Both the position numbers and the translations under genes were made by a program. The notes under the pieces were generated by a model. It searched no databases. It was not told the origin of the DNA and saw only the letters and a list, made by a program, of their open reading frames with translations. From assembly GCA_003105285.1 (NCBI GenBank), contig PQAN01000117.1, positions 1 to 22,082 of the forward strand: a stretch of DNA of 22,082 bases, written 5' to 3'. This stretch comes from Methylocystaceae bacterium (GTDB taxonomy: Bacteria > Pseudomonadota > Alphaproteobacteria > Rhizobiales > Beijerinckiaceae). This document shows, one piece after another, positions 7,901-13,285 of this stretch; position 1 is the first letter of the stretch, and the number at the start of each line of letters is the position of its first letter.

Positions 7901-8392
7901 GGTAGCCGCCGTGATATCCGCCGCCGACATCACCTGATCGACGTGCATCTTTCGCGCGAGGTGGCGCGGAAACAGGAGCTCGCGGGCGAACACGTTGGCT
8001 TCGAGCTCGCGCCGCTCGCGTGCGCCGTAATCTTCCACTTTTTGCAGGCCGACAGGTGCGGATTCGGTCGAGCGCGACGGATCGATATCGCTGGCGCTGC
8101 AACTGCTCGACATCGTGTGAACAGCCACGTGGCCAATCTCATGGCCGACAAGAAGAGCGCGATCCGCGTCCGATCCTTTATCTTCCGCGCAGATGGTGCG
8201 GCTCTGCTGGTCGAATACAGCCCGGCCGCCATTGAGGGCTGTGTTGCCCGGTTCGAGGAATGCCAGCTCGATACCATAATGCTTGATCGAAGCGTCGATG
8301 AGCGTCAGCGGTTTGAGCGCGTCGGCTCCGCCTGCCACGAATTGGTCGTGCAGCCCTGCTGCAGTGATCCGTATGGTTTCGAAGGCGTCCAC
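4976..8392 (-). CDS. Fusion protein: ImmA/IrrE metallopeptidase, UvrD-type helicase, Cas4/AddB-like Fe-S nuclease domain
   Basis: The 1138-residue protein joins three modules. Residues ~30-190 are an ImmA/IrrE zinc peptidase, a family that typically cleaves a partner regulator: HEIGH (84-88) and the downstream EAN glutamate (E131). Residues ~200-880 are a superfamily 1A UvrD/Rep helicase: P-loop AGPGTSKT (216-223), DEYQD (429-433), GDARQSIYRFRGA (456-468), SYRST (491-495), TVHGSKGLEFE (772-782) and VAMSRART. Residues ~900-1138 resemble AddB/Cas4 nucleases: YESCPLRFFY with C911, a RTG motif and YSLYQRAA, then C1118-x2-C1121-x5-C1127 to complete a 4Fe-4S site. Two oddities: Ser221 replaces the invariant P-loop glycine, and the usual D-x-K before TG reads K-V-R. 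The start is GTG 8392, seven bases after the preceding stop. Its job is unknown; DNA damage or antiphage defence is inferred. Confidence 0.9.
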   Translation of the reverse strand: MDAFETIRITAAGLHDQFVAGGADALKPLTLIDASIKHYGIELAFLEPGNTALNGGRAVFDQQSRTICAEDKGSDADRALLVGHEIGHVAVHTMSSSCSASDIDPSRSTESAPVGLQKVEDYGARERRELEANVFARELLFPRHLARKMHVDQVMSAADITAATGLPVPLVRQQILDALLLPKIEPSASKPKPIFTEDPAQEDAARHRDKPYLLRAGPGTSKTRTLVRRIETLIQDHVDPPSMLVLTFSNRTAGELSERLSKAIGQDAAQMWVGTFHGFGLDLVRRFHEKLELPPDPTLFDRSDAISVLEQILPTLPLSHYRNLWDPVVVLREILQAISRAKDEVVTPPEYRRLAEAMAKSADPSDEKAVDLAAKCLEIASVYELYEDAKRSRGAVDFGDLIMLPALLIERDEAVRNAVRLRHRHLLVDEYQDVNRASVRLVKAVAGVGENLWAVGDARQSIYRFRGASSANMASFGTDFPGAKLGQLSLSYRSTQKVLDTFSGFSAGMPLPPELANLPLKAERGPGEAKPELRTLLDPAEEAAGIAASVRELETGGITLRDQAILCRTNDRLNEIAQALEDRGIPVLHLGSLFEREEVRDVLSVLSLAADRFGAGLVRIAGMERYAIPAQDVKRLLVHLQGGNKPAILRLDELPSVADLSPAGVQGVTRLANDLKGVKASASPWDMATTFLLDRTDLVRRMASGTCIGDRMRAIAVWQLLNFLRDQSPVATGSPVQTLLDRVRNLVLLAEERDLRQVPDAALQMNAVRLMTVHGSKGLEFETVHIPGFVKTGIPASYRGLSCPVPEGMIEGAVGTVSQEAERAHKQEQECLFFVAMSRARTYLHLYSYRQQPNGATRNPSDYLARIAGSLRSIASPSTIYLPPRPPRRIEITIADEWERTHRHVSAYESCPLRFFYTHVLGIGTARRTTPFERTHACIYEFIDWLAEERVNAPPDLNAAQEAFDAIWKDKAPHDSPYVVDYHKLASSIVAGLIKAGAGRRFREASPLAINYRNGKVMVIPDEIAERHDGVIVVRKVRTGKRGKTEFGKLEYSLYQRAATQHFGARAIVEAVHPSDSGVEDVPPPKATKAGNNDTKVEEILAGIAGKHFPPDPDAFRCPRCPHFFICASAPEGPLAIA

Positions 8393-8399
8393 GTGCGTC

Positions 8400-9056
8400 T
8401 CACATTTCCAAAAGGTGCTGCTGCTGTTGGGGTGTCAGTCCCGAACTGCGGACCGCTTCTTCAAAGGTTTCGCGTTTGTCAGCGACGGGCTTGCTGTCGG
8501 ATTTATGCAGTTGCTGCGCGCTCACCGTTGGTCCGGAGCGGACATGCGCCATCAGCGCCTCAACAGGGATGTCGAGGCCGTCGGCAGCGACCCTGCAAAA
8601 GCCAGGACGCGCATAAATGCTTTCGGGCTCGATCCTGCCGTCCCGGAGCTTCATCACGAAAATCGAGTTGGCGCCAAGCTTAGCCGCATATGCTCGAAAG
8701 CCTTCGGTGCTTAAAGACGCAAATGGATTGCCGAACGATTTCGGTGCTTCAGGCAACCCTTTCTTCTCCAAGTCGCCAGGCAGACCCTTCTGCTCCAATT
8801 CGAATGAAATGTTCTGAAAGTGGCTGATCGCGCGCGAGACCGCCGGGCTGACGGCTCCATCGACACTCTCATCGCCTTCCTCGTCGCCAATGGATTGCGG
8901 GTTAAGGGCAAGCTCAACGGCAAACTCGGTCAGGGCCGCGGCGTGCTGCGGATGCTTTCGAACGAACTCGTCCAGCGTCTTTGGATCCGGGGTGGGCATG
9001 GCGAGCGCGAGCGCGTACAGCACATCGCTCTCGTCTTTCGTGTTGATGGTCGTCAT
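8400..9056 (-). CDS. Unknown 218-residue protein between sigma-like and ImmA-helicase genes; possible regulator or peptidase substrate
   Basis: I do not recognise a family. The N-terminal ~50 residues are helical and anti-sigma-like in style (SDVLYALALA, DEFVRKHPQHAAALTEFAVELAL). The middle is acidic and then rich in Q, K and G. The C-terminal ~100 residues (FGNPFASLSTEGFRAYAAKLGANSIFVMKLRDGRI...) look folded. No signal peptide, membrane segment or clear HTH is visible. The gene starts two bases after the sigma-like stop and ends seven bases before the ImmA fusion. ImmA-type peptidases usually act on a repressor encoded next to them, so an anti-sigma factor or repressor cleaved by the fusion protein is a reasonable inference only. 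Confidence 0.75.
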   Translation of the reverse strand: MTTINTKDESDVLYALALAMPTPDPKTLDEFVRKHPQHAAALTEFAVELALNPQSIGDEEGDESVDGAVSPAVSRAISHFQNISFELEQKGLPGDLEKKGLPEAPKSFGNPFASLSTEGFRAYAAKLGANSIFVMKLRDGRIEPESIYARPGFCRVAADGLDIPVEALMAHVRSGPTVSAQQLHKSDSKPVADKRETFEEAVRSSGLTPQQQQHLLEM

Positions 9057-9058
9057 GT

Positions 9059-9844
9059 TCAGCTCTCCTGCTGGAACTTTTTCAATGCGGCAGCCACCTT
9101 GGCGAGCCGCTTGTTGATGGCCCGGCGGCCCACGCCAAGAATCTTAGCAGCGGTGACCTCGTCCGGATCATCTGATTCGATCGTGTGGCCTTCGATCAGG
9201 ACCAGTCTGATGGTCTCCCGGTCGGCAGGAGATAACGTCGCGAGAAATTTTCCAACCTGCGCGAGATAGACGACGTTGTCCTGCTGCGCAGGACTGCGCG
9301 CAGCCTCCGAGAGCTTCGCGAGCGTGTTTTCTTCGTCAAGCGGTCTGCCGTCTTCATCTTTTTCCTGGCCGATATCGACGAGGATATTCTTGCGCGCGTT
9401 GTCTTTGCGAACCTGCTTCCACCAGAGAAACTGAAACGCCTGGTTGAAACTAACCTCGTAATAGTCAAGCGCTGTGGCGTCTTCATTGGTGCCGACGCGG
9501 GCGAACATCACATTGAATTTGAACATCACCTCATCGCGGAGGTCGGCGGCATCCGTCCGGCTACCGTCCGGGATGGCTCGCTTCAGCCGCGCTTCGCAGC
9601 GCGACATGAAAAGGACGTAGAGCTTGCCTTCCATCGACTTGTCTTTGCCGAGACGAGCCTCACGCATGAGATGCAGCAAGCACTCCATAGGCATGTAGTC
9701 GGGATCACGGACATTCCGGATCGCCGCGCGTCGAAGCACCGTTTCCGTGCTCTGCTTCAGTGCCTCGTCGATGCAGGCCTCAATTTCGGGGCGGCGGGTA
9801 TAGAAACCGCCTTCGTCCAATTTTTTGTTCAGTGGTCTCGCCAT
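9059..9844 (-). CDS. Sigma-factor-like (sigma-70 region 2 / region 4 HTH) protein
   Basis: This 261-residue protein has the architecture of a divergent sigma-70/ECF factor. A helical segment around 105-170 (DLRDEVMFKFNVMFAR through AFQFLWWKQVRKDNARKN) resembles region 2. A C-terminal segment (LATLSPADRETIRLVLIEGHTI ... AAKILGVGRRAINKRLAKVAAALKKF) resembles region 4, with LGVGRRAINKRLAK as recognition helices. The linker and the loop inside region 4 are acidic, and the ~100-residue N-terminal extension is longer than in ordinary ECF factors. The start is ATG 9844 with GAGG 7-10 bases upstream. It is the first gene of the operon and has the shared element at 9908-9938 before it, which suggests autoregulation and control of bil. 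Confidence 0.75.
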   Translation of the reverse strand: MARPLNKKLDEGGFYTRRPEIEACIDEALKQSTETVLRRAAIRNVRDPDYMPMECLLHLMREARLGKDKSMEGKLYVLFMSRCEARLKRAIPDGSRTDAADLRDEVMFKFNVMFARVGTNEDATALDYYEVSFNQAFQFLWWKQVRKDNARKNILVDIGQEKDEDGRPLDEENTLAKLSEAARSPAQQDNVVYLAQVGKFLATLSPADRETIRLVLIEGHTIESDDPDEVTAAKILGVGRRAINKRLAKVAAALKKFQQES

Positions 9845-9907
9845 TTACCGCCTCGCGCGCGCAACAGTGGTGTTCCGGCGTCCACGTCTGGCCCGCCTCT
9901 ATACCAC

Positions 9908-9938
9908 CTAATTCCGGGAGGAACCCAAACCCGGAACC
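9908..9938 (-). promoter_or_regulatory. Shared bipartite element upstream of the sigma-like gene
   Basis: On the minus strand this reads GGTTCCGG, 13 bases, CCGGAATTAG, with exactly the same blocks and spacing as at 4927-4957 before bilA. It lies 64 bases from the sigma-like start codon. The 13 bases between the blocks differ between the two copies, so the match is not a simple duplication of the whole region. Confidence 0.7.
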
Positions 9939-10100
9939 ACGCCAATCGAAAAAACTCATGCATGTCTGTGACTGAGTCGCTCGTGCCGAGAACTCACGGC
10001 AAGCGTGTAAAATTTAGAATAACCCAGCGCGTTCCGGTAGTGGCCTTTCTATCGATTCGGCCCGCCCTTAGTGCGGTGTTCAAGAATTAGTATAGTGTCG

Positions 10101-10140
10101 GACAGCACAGACAGGGACAGACAGGGAGAGAGTTGCTGTC
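10101..10140. repeat. Tandem decamer inside an inverted repeat
   Basis: CAGACAGGGA is repeated in tandem at 10108-10117 and 10118-10127. The pair is flanked by GACAGCA (10101-10107) and its inverse TGCTGTC (10134-10140). This could be a protein-binding site or a hairpin; no function can be assigned. Confidence 0.4.
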
Positions 10141-10391
10141 AATCCAGACCGCAGGGCCCACGGAGATGGGTGTCGGCCAAAACCCGCGAATGTCAACCAG
10201 CAAACGATGTGCTGTAATCTATAAAGCCCGGTTTCGATAATGGGACATCGCGCGTTTGAGGGCTGCGATGGCTCGGAAAGCCGAACGTGTGCTATCAAGG
10301 CGCCGACCAAGGCCTATTCTGGCACCTACTGAACGTCGATCCGGCCGGCCACTTTTCGTCCAACTGACCAACCAGAGGAATGCCGAGGCGT

Positions 10392-10775
10392 TCATGACTG
10401 CTTAGTCCGTACCTTGACCGGCCGTGCGCGCCGTTGACGAACATCCGGCGCCGGTGCTTTACGCAAGGTATCCGCGCCTGACGCGCGGCGGCGGTCATCG
10501 AGCCATGCTTCGACTTCGGCGAGATTCCACACGACGCAGCGTGGCGTCAGGAAGAAGCGCTTGGGAAACTCGCCGCGCTGTTCCATCTCGTAAATCGTCG
10601 TGTCGGCGAGCGGCACGATCTTGCGAAGCTCCGGGCGACGAACCACGCGCTTGAGCAGATCAGCGGGCGGCTGAAACCGCCTGGAGGCGCTCTGGACAGG
10701 CTCGTTGGCGGGTGGCTGCGCTGCGTCAGAGGCCAAGGCCGCATGTTCTCGTGAAATTGTCTGTTCGCGTTTCAT
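10392..10775 (-). CDS. AlpA-like helix-turn-helix regulator
   Basis: The 127-residue protein has an AlpA/MerR-type winged HTH at about 44-96. LRKIVPLADTTIYEMEQRGEFPKR is the typical 'hooks onto a small HTH, then xGxFPxP' pattern, followed by VVWNLAEVEAWLDDRR. Such proteins act as activators or excisionases in prophages and integrative elements. The N-terminal 43 residues are low-complexity and the C-terminus is strongly basic. ATG 10775 is chosen over a longer frame (to 10898) because AAGG precedes it and the upstream residues are unlike the family. It stands alone on the minus strand and may regulate the island's integrase or transfer functions. Confidence 0.8.
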   Translation of the reverse strand: MKREQTISREHAALASDAAQPPANEPVQSASRRFQPPADLLKRVVRRPELRKIVPLADTTIYEMEQRGEFPKRFFLTPRCVVWNLAEVEAWLDDRRRASGADTLRKAPAPDVRQRRARPVKVRTKQS

Positions 10776-11134
10776 GTCGATCGCCTTCGATCGCAGTGGA
10801 ATGACTGCGACCAAGGTGATGCATGTCGCTCGTTCATTGAAGATATCAGACGTCGGCGTGCGGGAAACGGCGGCCATCGCGCGAGAATCGGAAGACAATC
10901 GCGAGCGAGGCTACGCCCTTTAATTCCGGAGCCCTGTGCGTTCTTTCCTGAGCGCACTGCGCCTGTGGCCTTCGATAACTCCCTCTCGACGAGCTCCGGT
11001 AACGCTGGCCGCCGCCGCGGCGCGGTCAAGCCCGGCCCGCACCAGACCGTGTAGGGCCTGACCGCGCCGCTCGATTGCGCCGACCGAACGCCTCCTCGCC
11101 CTCGATCGGAGGGTGACATCGAAGGGAGGCCGAC
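10776..11134. other. 359-base divergent intergenic region with a long inverted repeat
   Basis: This lies between the AlpA-like gene (leftward) and the DUF2958 gene (rightward). It holds the strong inverted repeat at 11017-11070. At 10921-10929 there is TAATTCCGG, a match to one half of the shared element upstream of bilA and the sigma-like gene, but the second half is absent at the expected distance. No gene is seen. Confidence 0.6.
11017..11070 (+). promoter_or_regulatory. Long inverted repeat upstream of the DUF2958 gene
   Basis: GCGGCGCGGTCA (11017-11028) pairs perfectly with TGACCGCGCCGC (11059-11070). After one mismatch the stem continues with GCCC/GGGC, leaving a loop of about 20 bases. 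It sits 65 bases before the start codon, so it could be a structured leader or a protein-binding site. Confidence 0.5.
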
Positions 11135-11488
11135 ATGGCCGCAGCGCTCATCACCGACGAACTCTATGCCCGGCTTCTCGCCAATGGCGCGCGCAGCGCC
11201 GCTGGCGAGGACATCGATCCGCGTCCTGTCGTCAAGCTCTTCACACCCGACGCCGGCGCCACCTGGCTTCTCACCGAAGCCGATCCCGAAGACCCCGACC
11301 ATCTATTCGGCCTCTGCGATCTCGGCCTTGGCGAACCCGAACTCGGCTATGTCAGCCTTGCCGAAATCCGCTCGGTGCGCGGCCAGTTCCGGCTTCCGGT
11401 CGAACGTGACCTCCACTTCAGGGCCGAGCATCCGTTGAGCTGGTACGCTCAGCGCGCCCGCCAATCCGGCAGGATCGTCACCGACTGA
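11135..11488 (+). CDS. DUF2958 domain protein
   Basis: The 117-residue protein matches the DUF2958 family over its whole length. Recognisable blocks are VVKLFTPDAGATWLLTEADP, FGLCDLGLGEPELGYVSLAE and LPVERDLHF, then LSWYAQRAR. The family is common in plasmids and integrative elements of Proteobacteria and has no established function. A strong ribosome-binding site, GGGAGG, lies five bases before ATG 11135. It is a single gene followed by a GC-rich hairpin. No membrane segment or signal peptide is seen. Confidence 0.9.
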   Translation: MAAALITDELYARLLANGARSAAGEDIDPRPVVKLFTPDAGATWLLTEADPEDPDHLFGLCDLGLGEPELGYVSLAEIRSVRGQFRLPVERDLHFRAEHPLSWYAQRARQSGRIVTD

Positions 11489-11499
11489 CGATCGCATCC

Positions 11500-11523
11500 G
11501 CGCCCCGCCTTCGGGCGGGGCGC
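11500..11523 (+). terminator. GC-rich hairpin with TTCG loop after DUF2958
   Basis: A perfect 10-bp stem, GCGCCCCGCC / GGCGGGGCGC, has a TTCG tetraloop. It lies 11 bases after the DUF2958 stop. No U tract follows, so it may act as a weak terminator or as an RNA 3'-end stabiliser. Confidence 0.65.
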
Positions 11524-11567
11524 TGGATTGTCGAACGACGAAATACCGTAATCGCCACGTGGTCCTT

Positions 11568-12464
11568 TCAGCATGGAGCGGTTCGGGCTGCGGGCCGGAT
11601 ATAGCTCTTCAGCTCGGCGTATAGCGCCGCCATGGCGTTCTGAACGAGTGCAGACGATTTGAGATCGGGGTGCGTGACCAGCCACACCTCCATCTTGTGA
11701 TCAAGGTCGTGAAGTACGCGGACGAGGTCTGTTTCCAGCCCGGCGAGCGGCACTTGCATAACACCGACGCCCAAGCCCGCGCGCACGGCCGCTATCTGTG
11801 CCACATCACTGTCGGTCGCCAGAACGAGGCTTTGGTGCAGGCGCGTCTCGTCGATCTCCAGCGCATCGGCCAACGTGCGGCGACGATCCTGACCGATGAG
11901 GTTCGGCGCGGTGAGCAGTTGCTCCAGCGATGAGGGAACCCCGTGCTCGGCGAGCCAGTCTCGACGGGCGTAGAGCCCGACCTCGATCATACCGACACGC
12001 CGGGCGACGAGGCTTGCCTGCCGCGGACGCATCATGCGCACGGCGAGGTCGGCGTCCCGCCGGAGGATATCCGTTTCACTGTCCGACAGGATGAGTTCGA
12101 ACGTCAGACCCGGGTGAAGGGCGCGAATGCGCGCCAGCATCGACGGCAGCACCTCGATCCCCATAACCTCGCTTGCCGACAGGCGCACCGTCCCCTGCAC
12201 GCTGCCCACGCGTTCGCTCGCAACGCGCGCGATGGCGCCGATAGAGGCTTCGATCCGAGCGACTTCGGGCAATATCCTTTCGGAAAGCGTGGTCAGCATC
12301 AAGCCGCGGGTCGAGCGCGTGAAAAGTCGGCCTCCCAACTGCTGCTCCAGCTCTTCCAGATGACGCCGGGCCGTCGGATGCGTGATGCCGAGCGTCCTCG
12401 CCGCCGCCGACAGGCTGCCGCTTCGGGCGATTTCCAGAAAGGTGCGGTAGAGGCCCCAGTCCAT
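11568..12464 (-). CDS. LysR-family transcriptional regulator
   Basis: The 298-residue protein has the standard LysR layout. The N-terminal winged HTH (MDWGLYRTFLEIARSGSLSA, then AARTLGITHPTARRHLEELEQQLGGRLFTR) is followed by a periplasmic-binding-protein-like effector domain (VRLSASEVMG, LPSMLARIRALHPGLTFELI, DADLAVRMM). ATG 12464 is the start, because the longer frame adds 95 residues that are not LysR-like and reads through the divergent promoter. It is transcribed away from the DUF4260 gene, 103 bases apart, which suggests that it regulates that gene. The effector is unknown. Confidence 0.93.
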   Translation of the reverse strand: MDWGLYRTFLEIARSGSLSAAARTLGITHPTARRHLEELEQQLGGRLFTRSTRGLMLTTLSERILPEVARIEASIGAIARVASERVGSVQGTVRLSASEVMGIEVLPSMLARIRALHPGLTFELILSDSETDILRRDADLAVRMMRPRQASLVARRVGMIEVGLYARRDWLAEHGVPSSLEQLLTAPNLIGQDRRRTLADALEIDETRLHQSLVLATDSDVAQIAAVRAGLGVGVMQVPLAGLETDLVRVLHDLDHKMEVWLVTHPDLKSSALVQNAMAALYAELKSYIRPAARTAPC

Positions 12465-12495
12465 GGCGGTCCACTTGGAAAAATTTCGTACAGCG

Positions 12496-12515
12496 ATTGA
12501 ACCAAGTGAATCAAT
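12496..12515. promoter_or_regulatory. Candidate LysR operator
   Basis: ATTGA (12496-12500) and TCAAT (12511-12515) form a dyad with a 10-base gap. It lies in the 103-base region between the divergent LysR and DUF4260 genes, the usual position for a LysR-type binding site. Confidence 0.4.
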
Positions 12516-12567
12516 TTCGTTCAAGCCGGAGACAGGACATGGTGCTGCTATGACCCAAGGATTTCCC

Positions 12568-12984
12568 ATGTCCCGACCTACTTCGACCAACCCATCACCC
12601 GACGCCGTTTCGCGCGCACCGGCAGGCGTGTTGTTGCTGCTGCGCCTTGAAAACCTTGCCGTGGCGATCGCGGCCGTGCTGGCTTTTCGCTCAGCCGGCG
12701 GCACATGGGGGCTCTTTGCCGTTCTCTTCCTGCTGCCCGATCTCTCCATGCTCGGCTATCTCGCCAGCCCTTCGATGGGCGCGCGCTTCTATAATCTCGC
12801 ACACACCTATGTCGCGCCCGCCCTGGTCGCCGCCCTCGGCTGGACGACAGGTCAGGGATTGTGGCTGCAGGTCGCTCTGATCTGGTGCGCCCATATCGGC
12901 GTCGACCGGGTGCTCGGCTTCGGGCTGAAATATCCGACCGGCTTCGCCGACACCCATCTCGGACAACTCGGACGGCGCGGTTGA
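12568..12984 (+). CDS. DUF4260 family membrane protein
   Basis: This predicted 138-residue inner-membrane protein belongs to DUF4260. Recognisable blocks are LLLLRLENLAVAIAAVLAF, WGLFAVLFLLPDLSMLGYLA, FYNLAHTYVAPALVAALGW and AHIGVDRVLGFGLKYPTGF, then DTHLG. There are three or four hydrophobic segments. ATG 12568 has AAGGA six bases upstream; an ATG at 12550 is possible but has no such site. It is paired with a divergent LysR gene. The function of the family is not established. Confidence 0.88.
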   Translation: MSRPTSTNPSPDAVSRAPAGVLLLLRLENLAVAIAAVLAFRSAGGTWGLFAVLFLLPDLSMLGYLASPSMGARFYNLAHTYVAPALVAALGWTTGQGLWLQVALIWCAHIGVDRVLGFGLKYPTGFADTHLGQLGRRG

Positions 12985-13072
12985 AAGTGCCGAGGTGCCT
13001 GGCTTCGTTTTTTTTGATCTCACGTGGCTCATAAGGGCGACTTCGCTTGGGGGCGCTGCCCCCTGGCGCGGC

Positions 13073-13271
13073 GCAAGGGATCGCTGACGCTCGGCCAGGA
13101 CGGTTTCCCCGGCCTTCCGTGCGGATGCGGATTTCATACTCTCGCCCATAGGTTCGATCCGCTTGTGCAGGCCGGGTGATCCCCCTCCGTCCCGGCCGCC
13201 CTTGCACCTTGCACCCCCCGGTCTCGGCGACGGCCAGGGTTGCAGCGCAGCGCTGCGCTCCAACCCAAGCC
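13073..13271 (+). repeat. Leader repeat copy A, upstream of the ParB-like gene
   Basis: This sequence recurs at 18804-18968 before the DUF932 gene. The first part (GCAAGGGATCGCTG..., CCCCGGCCTTCC) and the last ~105 bases (TGCAGGCCGGG... to CAACCCAAGCC) align closely. Copy A carries ~30 extra bases in the middle. Both copies end 14 bases before the start codon and contain the same 28-base palindrome. Confidence 0.85.
13238..13265. promoter_or_regulatory. 28-base palindrome in leader repeat A
   Basis: The perfect 16-base palindrome AGCGCAGCGCTGCGCT (13244-13259) is flanked by GGTTG and CAACC with one mismatched pair. An identical copy lies at 18935-18962. It is a candidate operator or RNA hairpin just before the ribosome-binding site. 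Confidence 0.6.
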
Positions 13272-13285
13272 AGAGGATCAAGACC

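Larger units (their letters stand above)
9845..10391. other. 547-base stretch without a convincing gene; holds shared element and small repeats
   Basis: It separates the sigma-like operon from the AlpA-like gene, which is transcribed towards it. It contains the bipartite element (9908-9938) and a tandem repeat inside an inverted repeat (10101-10140). Small open frames here (for example 10080-10310 minus) lack a credible start or family resemblance. Confidence 0.6.

Noticed and set aside
10080..10310. Small minus-strand frame in the gene-free stretch
   Set aside because: There is no ribosome-binding site or family resemblance, and it crosses the decamer repeat.
10921..10942. Third copy of the bipartite sigma-operon element
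   Set aside because: Only the TAATTCCGG half is present; the GGTTCCGG half is absent at the 13-base spacing, and the distance to the AlpA-like start (146 bases) does not fit.
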